From CAKSFT01 sp045544615 (GTDB lineage: Bacteria; Bacillota; Clostridia; UBA1381), in assembly GCA_045544615.1 (NCBI GenBank), contig JAZPZI010000012.1, forward strand, positions 1 through 43,916: a stretch of 43,916 bases of DNA. The letters run 5' to 3'. A model generated the notes under the pieces. The model saw nothing but the letters and a program-made list of their open reading frames with translations. It searched no databases and was not told where the DNA came from. The position numbers were made by a program, and so were the translations under genes. Shown piece by piece: positions 1-7,427 of the stretch. Position 1 is the stretch's first letter; each line of letters opens with the position of its first letter.

Positions 1-489
1 ATCTGTAACGGATTCCAGGCACTTGTAAAGCTTGGTCTTGTTCCGTTCGGTAAGATTATCGATGCTGATGAGAACACACCAACCCTGACCTTCAATACAA
101 TCTCACGTCACCAGTCAAAGATTGTAAGAACAAGAGTTGCATCGAACAACTCGCCATGGCTTTCGGAAACTTCGGTTGGCGATATCTACTATGTGCCTAT
201 TTCGCACGGTGAAGGAAGATTCATCGCAAACGATGAGGTTTTATCAGAGCTTGTAAAGAACGGTCAGATTATGACTCAGTACGTAGACTTTGACGGAAAC
301 GCAACAATGGACATCAACCACAACCCTAACGGTTCATATAATGCAATCGAGGGTATCCTCTCACCTGACGGCAGAGTATTTGGTAAGATGGGCCACTCCG
401 AGAGAATCGGTGCGGGACTTTATAAGAATGTTCCGGGTGACTATGATATGGGACTCTTCCGTTCAGCAGTAAAATATTTTACAAAATAA
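1..489 (+). CDS. purL: Phosphoribosylformylglycinamidine synthase, C-terminal end (partial)
   Basis: This is the 3' end of a gene that begins before the window; frame 1 is open from base 1 to a TAA at 487-489 (162 residues). The residues are those of the class I glutamine amidotransferase domain at the C-terminus of large, single-chain PurL. The first codons give ICNGFQALVKLGL, the segment just after the catalytic Cys of the nucleophile elbow (the Cys of GxCNGxQ is residue 2 here). The later ISHGEGRF carries the catalytic His, and GKMGHSER near the end is a PurL hallmark. The enzyme converts FGAR, glutamine and ATP to FGAM in de novo purine synthesis. The fused amidotransferase implies the long PurL form rather than a separate PurQ. 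A terminator follows at 567-597. Confidence 0.93.
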   Translation: MCNGFQALVKLGLVPFGKIIDADENTPTLTFNTISRHQSKIVRTRVASNNSPWLSETSVGDIYYVPISHGEGRFIANDEVLSELVKNGQIMTQYVDFDGNATMDINHNPNGSYNAIEGILSPDGRVFGKMGHSERIGAGLYKNVPGDYDMGLFRSAVKYFTK

Positions 490-566
490 TGCAATAATGA
501 ACAAAACTCACCGCTCGGGCGTATCCTTGAGCGGCATCGGGCGAGGGCATAAAAACTAAAAAACTC

Positions 567-597
567 AAAGGGTGTAGCATGTGCTGCACTCTTTTTC
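567..597 (+). terminator. Rho-independent terminator after purL
   Basis: A 13-bp stem (567-579 with 582-594, two G-U pairs) with a minimal loop runs into a short T run at 592-596. It lies 78 bases after the purL stop and separates purL from the next gene. Confidence 0.75.
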
Positions 598-605
598 ATT
601 TCCCT

Positions 606-635
606 GAATAACCCCACTCCTTTTTGCTCATATTA
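606..635 (+). promoter_or_regulatory. Candidate sigma-G (forespore) promoter
   Basis: GAATA at 606-610 and CATATTA at 629-635 are separated by 18 bases. This fits the published Bacillus sigma-G consensus (GHATR, 17-18 bases, CATNNTA). The start of transcription would be near 642, only about 5 bases before the Shine-Dalgarno of the next gene. No comparably good sigma-A promoter is visible in the gap. The assignment is by consensus only. Confidence 0.5.
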
Positions 636-654
636 AGTATGAGAAAAAGGAGTG
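615..654 (+). promoter_or_regulatory. 17-bp inverted repeat burying the Shine-Dalgarno of the next gene
   Basis: CACTCCTTTTT (615-625) and CTCATA (627-632) are matched perfectly by TATGAG (638-643) and AAAAAGGAGTG (644-654), with one bulged G at 626 and a 5-base loop. The right arm contains the AAGGAG at 647-652. A transcript arriving from upstream would fold and hide the ribosome site. A transcript starting near 642 from the candidate sigma-G promoter would lack the left arm and be translatable. Confidence 0.7.
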
Positions 655-661
655 TGGCGTG

Positions 662-1087
662 ATGAAAAATGCAAGGCTTTTGAATAAAATTTACCGCAAT
701 TCCAGAACATCAATGGAGGCTATAAGCGAGGTGATGCCGAGTGTCAGCTCGGAGGATATGGCCCGGGTTCTGAAAAAACAGAAAAACAAATACCAAAAGA
801 TTGCAAAGGAAGCCTCCGACTCGCTCGGTGAGCTTGACCGGTTGCCGGATGAAGAGGGAATATTTGAAAAAATCGGGTTTTCCCTGACATTTCGGTTTGG
901 AATCTTAAGGGACAAATCCGAGCCGAATCTTGCATCGGTGCTGATTGAGGGATGCAATGGCGGGATTGGTGACATAAGAGGCGAGCTCAATGCTCAAGAA
1001 AACTATAAAACAGAGTGTATAAATCTTGCCGAAATCCTGATTGAAACAGAGGAGGAAATGATCCGGGATTTGCAGAGATTTCTATGA
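662..1087 (+). CDS. Small all-helical protein of unknown function (possible sporulation gene)
   Basis: I do not recognise a named family with certainty. The 141 residues are charged and appear largely helical, with no signal peptide or membrane segment. The pattern resembles small clostridial four-helix, ferritin-like hypothetical proteins that carry a G-x-x-x-G-I/V-x-D-I motif; here it is GCNGGIGDIRGEL near residue 95, followed by a helix ending in EMIRDLQRFL. No metal-binding E/H set is obvious, so an iron function should not be assumed. ATG at 662 is chosen because AAGGAG (647-652) lies 9 bases upstream; an in-frame GTG at 659 is possible but closer. The candidate sigma-G promoter and the ribosome-site hairpin immediately upstream suggest forespore expression, which is inference only. 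Confidence 0.7.
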   Translation: MKNARLLNKIYRNSRTSMEAISEVMPSVSSEDMARVLKKQKNKYQKIAKEASDSLGELDRLPDEEGIFEKIGFSLTFRFGILRDKSEPNLASVLIEGCNGGIGDIRGELNAQENYKTECINLAEILIETEEEMIRDLQRFL

Positions 1088-1147
1088 AGAAAAAAGAAAG
1101 TCGGATGCTGTTGTTTGTACTATAAAAAAGTAGCGGAAAAACCGATA

Positions 1148-1187
1148 ACCGTGCAGAAAAATCACAGGTTTTTGCACGGTATTTTAT
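1148..1187 (+). terminator. Rho-independent terminator
   Basis: ACCGTGCA (1148-1155) pairs with TGCACGGT (1173-1180), extended by AAAA/TTTT across one bulge, and is followed by a T-rich ATTTTATT. It closes the transcript of the small gene at 662-1087. Confidence 0.75.
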
Positions 1188-1199
1188 TGCCCTCAAACC

Positions 1200-1228
1200 T
1201 TGACAAAACCTTGAGAAAATGGTATAGT
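1200..1228 (+). promoter_or_regulatory. Sigma-A promoter of the long methyltransferase-ecf-rho operon
   Basis: TTGACA at 1200-1205, a 17-base spacer and TATAGT at 1223-1228, preceded by TGG (extended -10). It is the only strong promoter before 1275, and the following genes are spaced by 25 bases or less up to 10133. Confidence 0.8.
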
Positions 1229-1274
1229 TAATATGGTATGTTTTAACTTAAATTAGTATGAGGTTTAAAAGAAT

Positions 1275-2141
1275 ATGTGGCTTGCTGATAATTGGAAAGA
1301 TTATAAATTAGTAGACAGCGCCGGCGGTGAGAAGCTGGAGTATTGGAAGAATGTATTACTCTGCCGTCCCGACCCGCAGGCGATATGGGTAGAAAAGTCA
1401 AATCCGGAGCTCTGGAAAAAGGCAGATGCAAGGTATTTAAGAAGCAACACCGGCGGCGGAAAGTGGCAGTTTTTCAACAAGAAAATGCCCGAGCAGTGGA
1501 CTGTCGGGTATAGAGAACTCACCTTCAACATAAAGCCGATGGGATTTAAGCACACCGGACTTTTCCCCGAGCAGGCTGTCAACTGGGACTGGTTTTCCGA
1601 GCTCATTAAAAATGCAGGAAGACCTATACGGGTTTTGAATCTATTTGCATATACAGGCGGTGCAACTGTTGCGGCACTCGCATCGGGAGCTGAGGTTGTG
1701 CATGTTGATGCATCAAAGGGAATGGTTACCTGGGCAAAGGAGAATGTGGTTTCTTCGGGACTGGGTGATAAGTTCGTCAGATTTATCGTTGACGATGTCA
1801 AGAAATTTGTTCAAAGAGAATTCCGAAGAGGCAGACAGTACGACGCTATCATAATGGACCCGCCGTCATACGGCAGAGGCCCGGGTGGTGAGGTATGGAG
1901 AATAGAGGACGAGCTTTATCCGCTCATTCAGGACTGTATGAAGATAATGTCGGACGAGCCGCTGTTTTTCCTGATAAACTCATACACAACAGGTCTTTCG
2001 CAGACGGTACTATCGAATGTACTCTCGCTTACAATGCAGAAAAAATACGGCGGGACTGTCACAGCAGATGAAATCGGGTTGCCGATTTCGGGGAGTGATT
2101 TGATACTTCCTTGCGGAATTTCGGGAAGATGGCAAAAATAA
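1275..2141 (+). CDS. Class I SAM-dependent methyltransferase, RlmI-like (COG1092 type)
   Basis: A 288-residue protein with a Rossmann methyltransferase core. The SAM-binding loop is NLFAYTGGATVA from residue 122, followed by an acidic strand end (VHVDAS). DPPSYGRGPGG starts at residue 195; DPPxYG is the signature of base-methylating RNA enzymes related to the 23S rRNA cytosine-C5 methyltransferase RlmI. The N-terminal PUA domain of full RlmI (about 400 residues) is absent. It is instead a short Trp-rich N-terminus, so the target RNA cannot be named. It is first in the operon driven from 1200-1228. The ATG at 1275 has only a modest GAGG about 11 bases upstream. Family confidence is high, substrate confidence low. 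Confidence 0.85.
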   Translation: MWLADNWKDYKLVDSAGGEKLEYWKNVLLCRPDPQAIWVEKSNPELWKKADARYLRSNTGGGKWQFFNKKMPEQWTVGYRELTFNIKPMGFKHTGLFPEQAVNWDWFSELIKNAGRPIRVLNLFAYTGGATVAALASGAEVVHVDASKGMVTWAKENVVSSGLGDKFVRFIVDDVKKFVQREFRRGRQYDAIIMDPPSYGRGPGGEVWRIEDELYPLIQDCMKIMSDEPLFFLINSYTTGLSQTVLSNVLSLTMQKKYGGTVTADEIGLPISGSDLILPCGISGRWQK

Positions 2142-2157
2142 CAAAAGAGGTTTTTTG

Positions 2158-3000
2158 ATGATTAAGGTTGAGAATTTATCATATGCATATCCGCAGGATG
2201 AAGAGGAGAAAAAAACGCCAAAGAATGTTTTGGAGGGTGTAGACCTTCATATCGAAAAGGGCAGTTTTGTTGCGATATTAGGGCATAACGGCTCGGGTAA
2301 ATCGACTTTGGCAAAGCACTTCAATGCGATTTTGCTCCCGTCCGGCGGAAAGGTGTATATAGGCGGAATGGACACCGCTGATGAAAATCTTATATATGAA
2401 ATTAGAAAAGATGCCGGCATGGTTTTCCAGAACCCTGACAACCAGATTGTTGCGGCGATAGTCGAGGACGAGGTAGCGTTTGCACCCGAGAATCTCGGCG
2501 TTGAGCCCGCCGAGATAAGAAAAAGGGTTGATGAGGCACTAAAGACGGTAGGTATGAGCAAATTTGCAAACTTTGCACCGTCAAAGCTTTCGGGCGGACA
2601 GAAGCAGAGAGTTGCTATTGCGGCAGTGCTTGCAATGGAGCCTGAGTGCATAGTTCTTGATGAGCCTACCGCAATGTTAGACCCTATGGGCAGAGCCGAG
2701 GTAATCTCCACCATAAAAAAGCTCAATCGTGAAAAGGGTATAACCGTGGTATTGATAACCCACTATATGAATGAGGCGGCAGAGGCAGACCGTGTAGTGG
2801 TTATGAAAAAGGGCAAAGTCACTTTAGACGGCACACCGAAAGAGGTATTTTCCAATGTCGAATATATAAAAGAGCTCGGACTCGATGTTCCACAGGTGAC
2901 ACTTTTGACACACGAGCTGAAAAAAGAGGGAATAGACCTCGCAGGTGATATTATAGACATCGACGAGTGTGCAGAGGCACTTTTAAAATACTTAAAATAA
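2158..3000 (+). CDS. ecfA1: ECF transporter ATPase, EcfA1
   Basis: A 280-residue ABC ATPase of an energy-coupling factor vitamin/metal transporter. Walker A (GHNGSGKST) begins at residue 42, the Q-loop is NPDNQIVA, the signature LSGGQKQR begins near residue 144, and Walker B is IVLDEPTA with the catalytic Glu present. The NPDNQ Q-loop is typical of EcfA1, the partner that pairs with EcfA2 and EcfT to power several interchangeable S components. No S component lies in the window, so the substrate depends on genes elsewhere. ATG 2158 is preferred over the adjacent in-frame TTG at 2155 because of AAAAGAGG at 2143-2150. The methyltransferase stop is 16 bases upstream and ecfA2 starts 12 bases downstream. 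Confidence 0.95.
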   Translation: MIKVENLSYAYPQDEEEKKTPKNVLEGVDLHIEKGSFVAILGHNGSGKSTLAKHFNAILLPSGGKVYIGGMDTADENLIYEIRKDAGMVFQNPDNQIVAAIVEDEVAFAPENLGVEPAEIRKRVDEALKTVGMSKFANFAPSKLSGGQKQRVAIAAVLAMEPECIVLDEPTAMLDPMGRAEVISTIKKLNREKGITVVLITHYMNEAAEADRVVVMKKGKVTLDGTPKEVFSNVEYIKELGLDVPQVTLLTHELKKEGIDLAGDIIDIDECAEALLKYLK

Positions 3001-3012
3001 AGGTATATAAAA

Positions 3013-3873
3013 ATGATTAAGATAGAGAACTTAAACTTTGTGTATCAAAAGGGAATGCCGGGCGAACACAGGGTTTTGAAGGATATAAACTTGGAAATTG
3101 AAGACGGGGATATTGTTGCGATAATCGGTCACACAGGCTCGGGGAAATCCACCCTGATACAGCACCTGAATGCCCTGATAAAGCCGACGAGCGGCAAGAT
3201 TTCGGTAAACGGGACCGACCTTTCCGACCCGAAGTGTGACTTAAAAGAAATACGAAAAAAGGTCGGTATGGTTTTCCAGTACCCCGAATACCAGCTATTT
3301 GAGGAAACGGTATTCAAAGACATCGCATTCGGCCCGAAAAATATGGGACTTTCAGAGGATGAAATAAGGACAAGGGTATTCGAGGCAATGGACCAGGTAG
3401 GATTATCCCACGAGCTTGCCGACCGTTCGCCGTTTGAACTCTCGGGCGGACAGAAAAGGCGTGTTGCCATAGCAGGTGTGCTTTCAATGCAACCTGAAAT
3501 ACTGATTCTCGACGAGCCGACAGCAGGGCTTGACCCGCACGGCAGAGACAGTTTATTAAGAAGAATCGAGGCACTGTCAAAGGACAAAAACCTCACCGTA
3601 ATATTTGTTTCGCACAGTATGGAGGAGGTTGCATACCTTGCAAAGACGGTTATCGTTATGAACGACGGCAGCGTCTACAAAAAGGGCAGCGTTTCGGAAA
3701 TCTTCGAGCTTGGCGAGGAGTTAAGGTCAATCGGGCTCAATATTCCGCAGATTACCGAGCTCACCTTAAAGCTCCGAAAGCTTGGAGTGGATATCCGCCC
3801 CGATATATACACAGTAGAGTTTGCAAAAAACACAATACTTGATCTGATAAAGGAAAAACAGCAGAAAGGATAA
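3013..3873 (+). CDS. ecfA2: ECF transporter ATPase, EcfA2
   Basis: A 286-residue second ABC ATPase of the ECF module. Walker A GHTGSGKST starts at residue 39. The Q-loop is the EcfA2-typical YPEYQLFEETV, the signature LSGGQKRR begins at 143, and Walker B is ILILDEPTAGLD with the D-loop following. It forms the asymmetric EcfA1-EcfA2 dimer in the cytoplasm, docked on EcfT. The gene is 12 bases after ecfA1 and 4 bases before ecfT. The conserved C-terminal extension after about residue 230 is as expected for the family. Confidence 0.95.
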   Translation: MIKIENLNFVYQKGMPGEHRVLKDINLEIEDGDIVAIIGHTGSGKSTLIQHLNALIKPTSGKISVNGTDLSDPKCDLKEIRKKVGMVFQYPEYQLFEETVFKDIAFGPKNMGLSEDEIRTRVFEAMDQVGLSHELADRSPFELSGGQKRRVAIAGVLSMQPEILILDEPTAGLDPHGRDSLLRRIEALSKDKNLTVIFVSHSMEEVAYLAKTVIVMNDGSVYKKGSVSEIFELGEELRSIGLNIPQITELTLKLRKLGVDIRPDIYTVEFAKNTILDLIKEKQQKG

Positions 3874-3877
3874 GACG

Positions 3878-4696
3878 ATGCTACAGGATATTACAATAGG
3901 ACAATACATCGATACAGGCTCGTTTTTGCATAAAATGGATGCAAGAATCAAGCTTTTGCTGACATTGCTTTTTGTCGTTGTGTTGTTTTTGATAGATAGC
4001 CCCATATCATACGGGGTATTCACAGCGTTTGTAGTTTTTCTGGTATGGCTTTCTAAAATCCCGGTAAGGTTCTTACTGAAAGGGTTAAAGCCTATGTTTT
4101 TCATACTCATTTTTACAGTTTTACTCAATGTTTTCATGATGCCGGGAACGCCGCTTTGGGAGCAGAGCGTATTCGGATGGTTTACCTTGAGGATAACCTA
4201 TGAAGGGTTAAGGTCGGCGATTTTAATGGCATTGAGACTTTTATATCTTGTAGTTGGAACATCACTTCTGACTTTGAGCACAACACCGTTGATGCTGACA
4301 GACGGTGTGGAGAAACTCCTAAAACCGTTTGAGAAAATCAAGGTGCCGTCGCACGAGATTGCTATGATGATGACTATTGCAATACGTTTTATTCCGACAC
4401 TTGCAGAGGAAACCGACAAGATTATAAAGGCACAGACTGCACGAGGCGCAGACTTTGAGAGTGGAAACCTCATAAAGCGAGCAAAGGCTATGATACCGCT
4501 TTTGGTACCGCTTTTTGTGAGCGCATTCAGAAGAGCCGACGACCTTGCAACGGCTATGGATGCAAGATGCTATCACGGCGGTAAGAACCGCACAAGAATG
4601 AAACAGTTGAAAATTACAAAACGGGATGTATTTGCGTTTTTGTTTGTGATTTTGTTTTTTGTAAGCCTTGTTTTAGCAGAATTTCTGGTGTTTTGA
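3878..4696 (+). CDS. ecfT: ECF transporter transmembrane scaffold, EcfT
   Basis: A 272-residue membrane protein with about five hydrophobic segments, clustered at roughly residues 25-60, 65-90, 110-135 and 245-270. Between them is a long cytoplasmic coupling region bearing the ARG motif (AQTARGADFE) and a second basic motif (DARCYHGG). These are the two coupling helices that sit in the EcfA1/EcfA2 grooves. The length and the N-terminal GQYIDTGSFLHKMDARIKL match EcfT/CbiQ proteins. It completes an EcfA1-A2-T group II ECF energising module. The next gene, truA, starts 9 bases later, an arrangement common in Firmicutes. Confidence 0.95.
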   Translation: MLQDITIGQYIDTGSFLHKMDARIKLLLTLLFVVVLFLIDSPISYGVFTAFVVFLVWLSKIPVRFLLKGLKPMFFILIFTVLLNVFMMPGTPLWEQSVFGWFTLRITYEGLRSAILMALRLLYLVVGTSLLTLSTTPLMLTDGVEKLLKPFEKIKVPSHEIAMMMTIAIRFIPTLAEETDKIIKAQTARGADFESGNLIKRAKAMIPLLVPLFVSAFRRADDLATAMDARCYHGGKNRTRMKQLKITKRDVFAFLFVILFFVSLVLAEFLVF

Positions 4697-4705
4697 GGTA
4701 GAGTT

Positions 4706-5440
4706 ATGAGGAACATAAAGCTCACAATTCAATATGACGGAACTGCCTATCACGGCTGGCAGACACAGGAAAATGCCATAACAGTTCAGGAAACTTTAGA
4801 GCGTGCTCTGAAAAAACTCCTTGGTCAGGAGGTCAGGGTTACCGGTTGCGGAAGAACCGATACCGGAGTCCACGCAAAAAAGTATGTATGCAATTTCTTT
4901 GCCGACACAACCATACCTTACGAAAAGTTTCCGATGGCACTCAATTCATATCTTCCCGATGATATTGTTTGTCACAGGGCAGAAGGCGCAGAGCCTGACT
5001 TTGATTCGAGGTATATGGCAAAGAAAAAGACCTATTCATACTATATCAACAATTCCCGTAATGCAGATGCATTTTTGAAAAACTATACATGGCATTTTAA
5101 ATATAATCTTGACATTGACAAGATGAGAAAAGCGGCAGAGGCGTTTTTGGGAACGCACGATTTTTACGGATTTGCCGCATCGGGGTTTACGGTTAAGACA
5201 ACGGTGAGGACGATTTATTCGCTCGACATAAAAAAAGAGGGGGACATTATCGCCATACATATAACGGGTGATGGCTTTTTATATAACATGGTAAGAATTA
5301 TTGCCGGAACGCTTTGTTTTGTGGGTACCGGCAAGATTGATGCGGAGGATATGCCGGGGATTATAGAGTCCCGTGACAGAAAGCGAGCAGGCATAACCGC
5401 ACCGCCTACAGGACTGTTTTTGACGGAGGTGTTTTATTGA
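4706..5440 (+). CDS. truA: tRNA pseudouridine(38-40) synthase TruA
   Basis: A 244-residue enzyme that isomerises uridines 38-40 in the tRNA anticodon arm. The start IKLTIQYDGTAYHGWQTQ and the catalytic motif GRTDTGVHA (nucleophile Asp at residue 52) are diagnostic. The later FLYNMVRIIAGTL is the conserved second-domain motif that contacts the target. The length is normal. Its stop overlaps the next gene start as TGATG at 5438-5442, so the two are probably translationally coupled. Confidence 0.96.
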   Translation: MRNIKLTIQYDGTAYHGWQTQENAITVQETLERALKKLLGQEVRVTGCGRTDTGVHAKKYVCNFFADTTIPYEKFPMALNSYLPDDIVCHRAEGAEPDFDSRYMAKKKTYSYYINNSRNADAFLKNYTWHFKYNLDIDKMRKAAEAFLGTHDFYGFAASGFTVKTTVRTIYSLDIKKEGDIIAIHITGDGFLYNMVRIIAGTLCFVGTGKIDAEDMPGIIESRDRKRAGITAPPTGLFLTEVFY

Positions 5441-6735
5441 TGAAGAAAAAAGGCGGTATTTTTATACTGATTTTAGCACTGCTTTTGATTGTGTTTGCTT
5501 TCTTTACAAGCAGTGTCGGTGCAAGCTATATAGCAAACTATGGTTATAATTTCAGAGCAAATTTGCGAACCATTCTTGAGGCTATCAATTTCCCGATAGG
5601 TGGTGAGCTTGAGGTCTTTTTAAACAAGTATGAGGAGGAACAACCCCAGACTGAATATGACCGCTTAAAGCTCGAGTACGAAAAGGAACAGCAGGCACAG
5701 GAAGACGAAACAGACAAGCAGACCGAGATAGACAATGAGGAATATAACCAGACGACTATAAAGCGTACGGGTAAGAATATTGCCCTCGAGAATGCTGCGT
5801 CATCAAGATATTCAAGATATTCAAACGGGATTATTTGTGTGAGTGAAACACATCTTAGCTTCTATACCAAAAACGCAGTTAAGAAATGGACACAGAACCT
5901 GCAGATATCCTCGCCGGTTCTGAGGGTAAACGAAAACTATATCCTAGTATTCGAGAAAAAAGGGAACAAGTTCTCACTTTATAAGGGCAAGAAGAATATC
6001 TACACGGCCAAGGTTGACGGAACTATCAAGACCGCTTCGGTTTCGGCTGCGGGCGATGCGGTTATTGTGTTTGACCGTGATGGCTATAAGGGCTCTGTTG
6101 CGGTGTTCAACAAATCGGGTGAGGAAGTGTATCTCTGGAACTCGGGAACATACAGTATTCTTGATGCAGATATTTCAAAGGAAAGAAGACTTGCGGTGTC
6201 ACTGCTTGATGCCTCGGCTGCAATTTCTTCTAAAGTGTATCTTTTTGACATAGACAAAACAGAGGTTGACAACACAGTCGACCTTAACAACACTCTTGTT
6301 TTTGACATAGCCTTCGACGGTGAGCTTTTGAATGCTTATGCCGACGGTAAGGTGGTTGGTATCACATCCGGCGGAAAGGTTAAGTGGACATACGACACCA
6401 AGGATAAAAACCTGACCAAGTACACTATGACACCGGGCGGAACAAAGGCAATGGTATTTGATAACAGCAATAACTCCGAGATTGCGATTGTTTCGGCATC
6501 GGGCAGTGAAAAGGATATCATAAAGGCAGAGGTTTTGCCTGACTTTATAGATGTTGCCGACGGAAGACTTCTCTATAACGACGCAAGAACAATAATCGTA
6601 ACCAATCTTTCGGGTAAGGTACTGGCAAAATATACCTGCTCAAGAGACATCAAAAAAGTATATATAATAGATTCTAATAATATCTTTATAGTATACGCAT
6701 CAAGCATAGAATTTTTGAATTTAAAGGGTGAGTAA
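5440..6735 (+). CDS. Membrane-anchored beta-propeller-like protein (DUF5711 type)
   Basis: A 431-residue protein with one N-terminal membrane helix (about residues 5-27), so the rest should lie outside the membrane. Residues about 55-105 are very rich in Glu, Gln, Asp and Lys and look like a charged, possibly coiled-coil stalk. From about 115 onward there are repeated short beta-rich units with Asp-Gly turns (for example FDRDGYKGSVAVFNKSG and TSGGKVKWTYDT), like a PQQ-type propeller. This architecture matches clostridial DUF5711 proteins, whose role is unknown. ATG 5440 is used because GGAGG lies at 5426-5430; an in-frame TTG at 5437 is less likely. The cvpA-like gene follows after 1 base. 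Confidence 0.8.
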   Translation: MKKKGGIFILILALLLIVFAFFTSSVGASYIANYGYNFRANLRTILEAINFPIGGELEVFLNKYEEEQPQTEYDRLKLEYEKEQQAQEDETDKQTEIDNEEYNQTTIKRTGKNIALENAASSRYSRYSNGIICVSETHLSFYTKNAVKKWTQNLQISSPVLRVNENYILVFEKKGNKFSLYKGKKNIYTAKVDGTIKTASVSAAGDAVIVFDRDGYKGSVAVFNKSGEEVYLWNSGTYSILDADISKERRLAVSLLDASAAISSKVYLFDIDKTEVDNTVDLNNTLVFDIAFDGELLNAYADGKVVGITSGGKVKWTYDTKDKNLTKYTMTPGGTKAMVFDNSNNSEIAIVSASGSEKDIIKAEVLPDFIDVADGRLLYNDARTIIVTNLSGKVLAKYTCSRDIKKVYIIDSNNIFIVYASSIEFLNLKGE

Positions 6736-6736
6736 T

Positions 6737-7402
6737 ATGTCGTTATGGATTATAATTGACTTGATTTTAATCGGAATATATGTATTTATGTTCTTCCATT
6801 TTAAGGGTAAGGGCTTTATCAAGGCATCCGAGACGGTTGTGTCACTTATCCTGACACTTTGTCTGATGACCTCTGCTTTGCCGTTTTTTGAAAACTTTAT
6901 TGCCGGGTCGGCATTGGGAGAATCAATCGGAGAGAAGGTAGAGAAAGCTCTGGTAGCAAAGGAAGCGGAAGAACCTGATGCGGAAGAGGAAAAGTCCTCG
7001 ATACTGCCGAGCTTTTTGCAGGATGCGGTTGACGATAAGTTAGAGGACATAGAAGATGCAAAAAACAATGCACTTTTAGCAACTGCAAAAGAGACCACCA
7101 AGGTAATTATTCAGGTGATATCGGTAATACTTCTATTTATACTTGTAAAACTATTTATATTCTTGCTCTTTAAGATTTTGAATATTGTTTCAAAATTGCC
7201 GGGACTGAACTTCGTAAACCGGACTCTCGGCGCTGTTATGGGACTTATAAATGCTACAATTTTAGTGTATTTTCTCTGTGCAATCCTTGCGGTAATGATA
7301 CCTGCAGAGGCAAGCCTGCCGATCAGGGAAGCGATAGAGGATACATACTTGACAAAATATTTTTATGATAATAATATGCTGATGAGGTTGTTCATCCGCT
7401 AA
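6737..7402 (+). CDS. CvpA-like membrane protein
   Basis: A 221-residue protein with four hydrophobic segments: about residues 3-20, 35-52, 120-145 and 170-200. An acidic Ala/Glu-rich soluble loop (about 70-105) sits between the second and third. The order and the motif around the third and fourth helices (LPGLNFVNRTLGAVMGLINA) match the CvpA/colicin V production family, where R-x-L/x-G-x-x-x-G is characteristic. CvpA proteins are linked to envelope homeostasis, but the biochemical role is unsettled. ATG 6737 follows AAAGGGTGA directly; a GTG three codons earlier is in frame. It is probably translationally linked to the propeller-like protein. Confidence 0.78.
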   Translation: MSLWIIIDLILIGIYVFMFFHFKGKGFIKASETVVSLILTLCLMTSALPFFENFIAGSALGESIGEKVEKALVAKEAEEPDAEEEKSSILPSFLQDAVDDKLEDIEDAKNNALLATAKETTKVIIQVISVILLFILVKLFIFLLFKILNIVSKLPGLNFVNRTLGAVMGLINATILVYFLCAILAVMIPAEASLPIREAIEDTYLTKYFYDNNMLMRLFIR

Positions 7403-7427
7403 AAAAATAAAAGCTGGAGGATGCGGG

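Noticed and set aside
511..534. CCGCTC...GAGCGG hairpin after purL as the terminator
   Set aside because: It has only six pairs and no T run; the stem at 567-597 is much better.
1229..1274. A riboswitch ahead of the ECF transporter operon
   Set aside because: The leader from the promoter at 1200-1228 is under 50 bases, too short for known vitamin or metal riboswitches.
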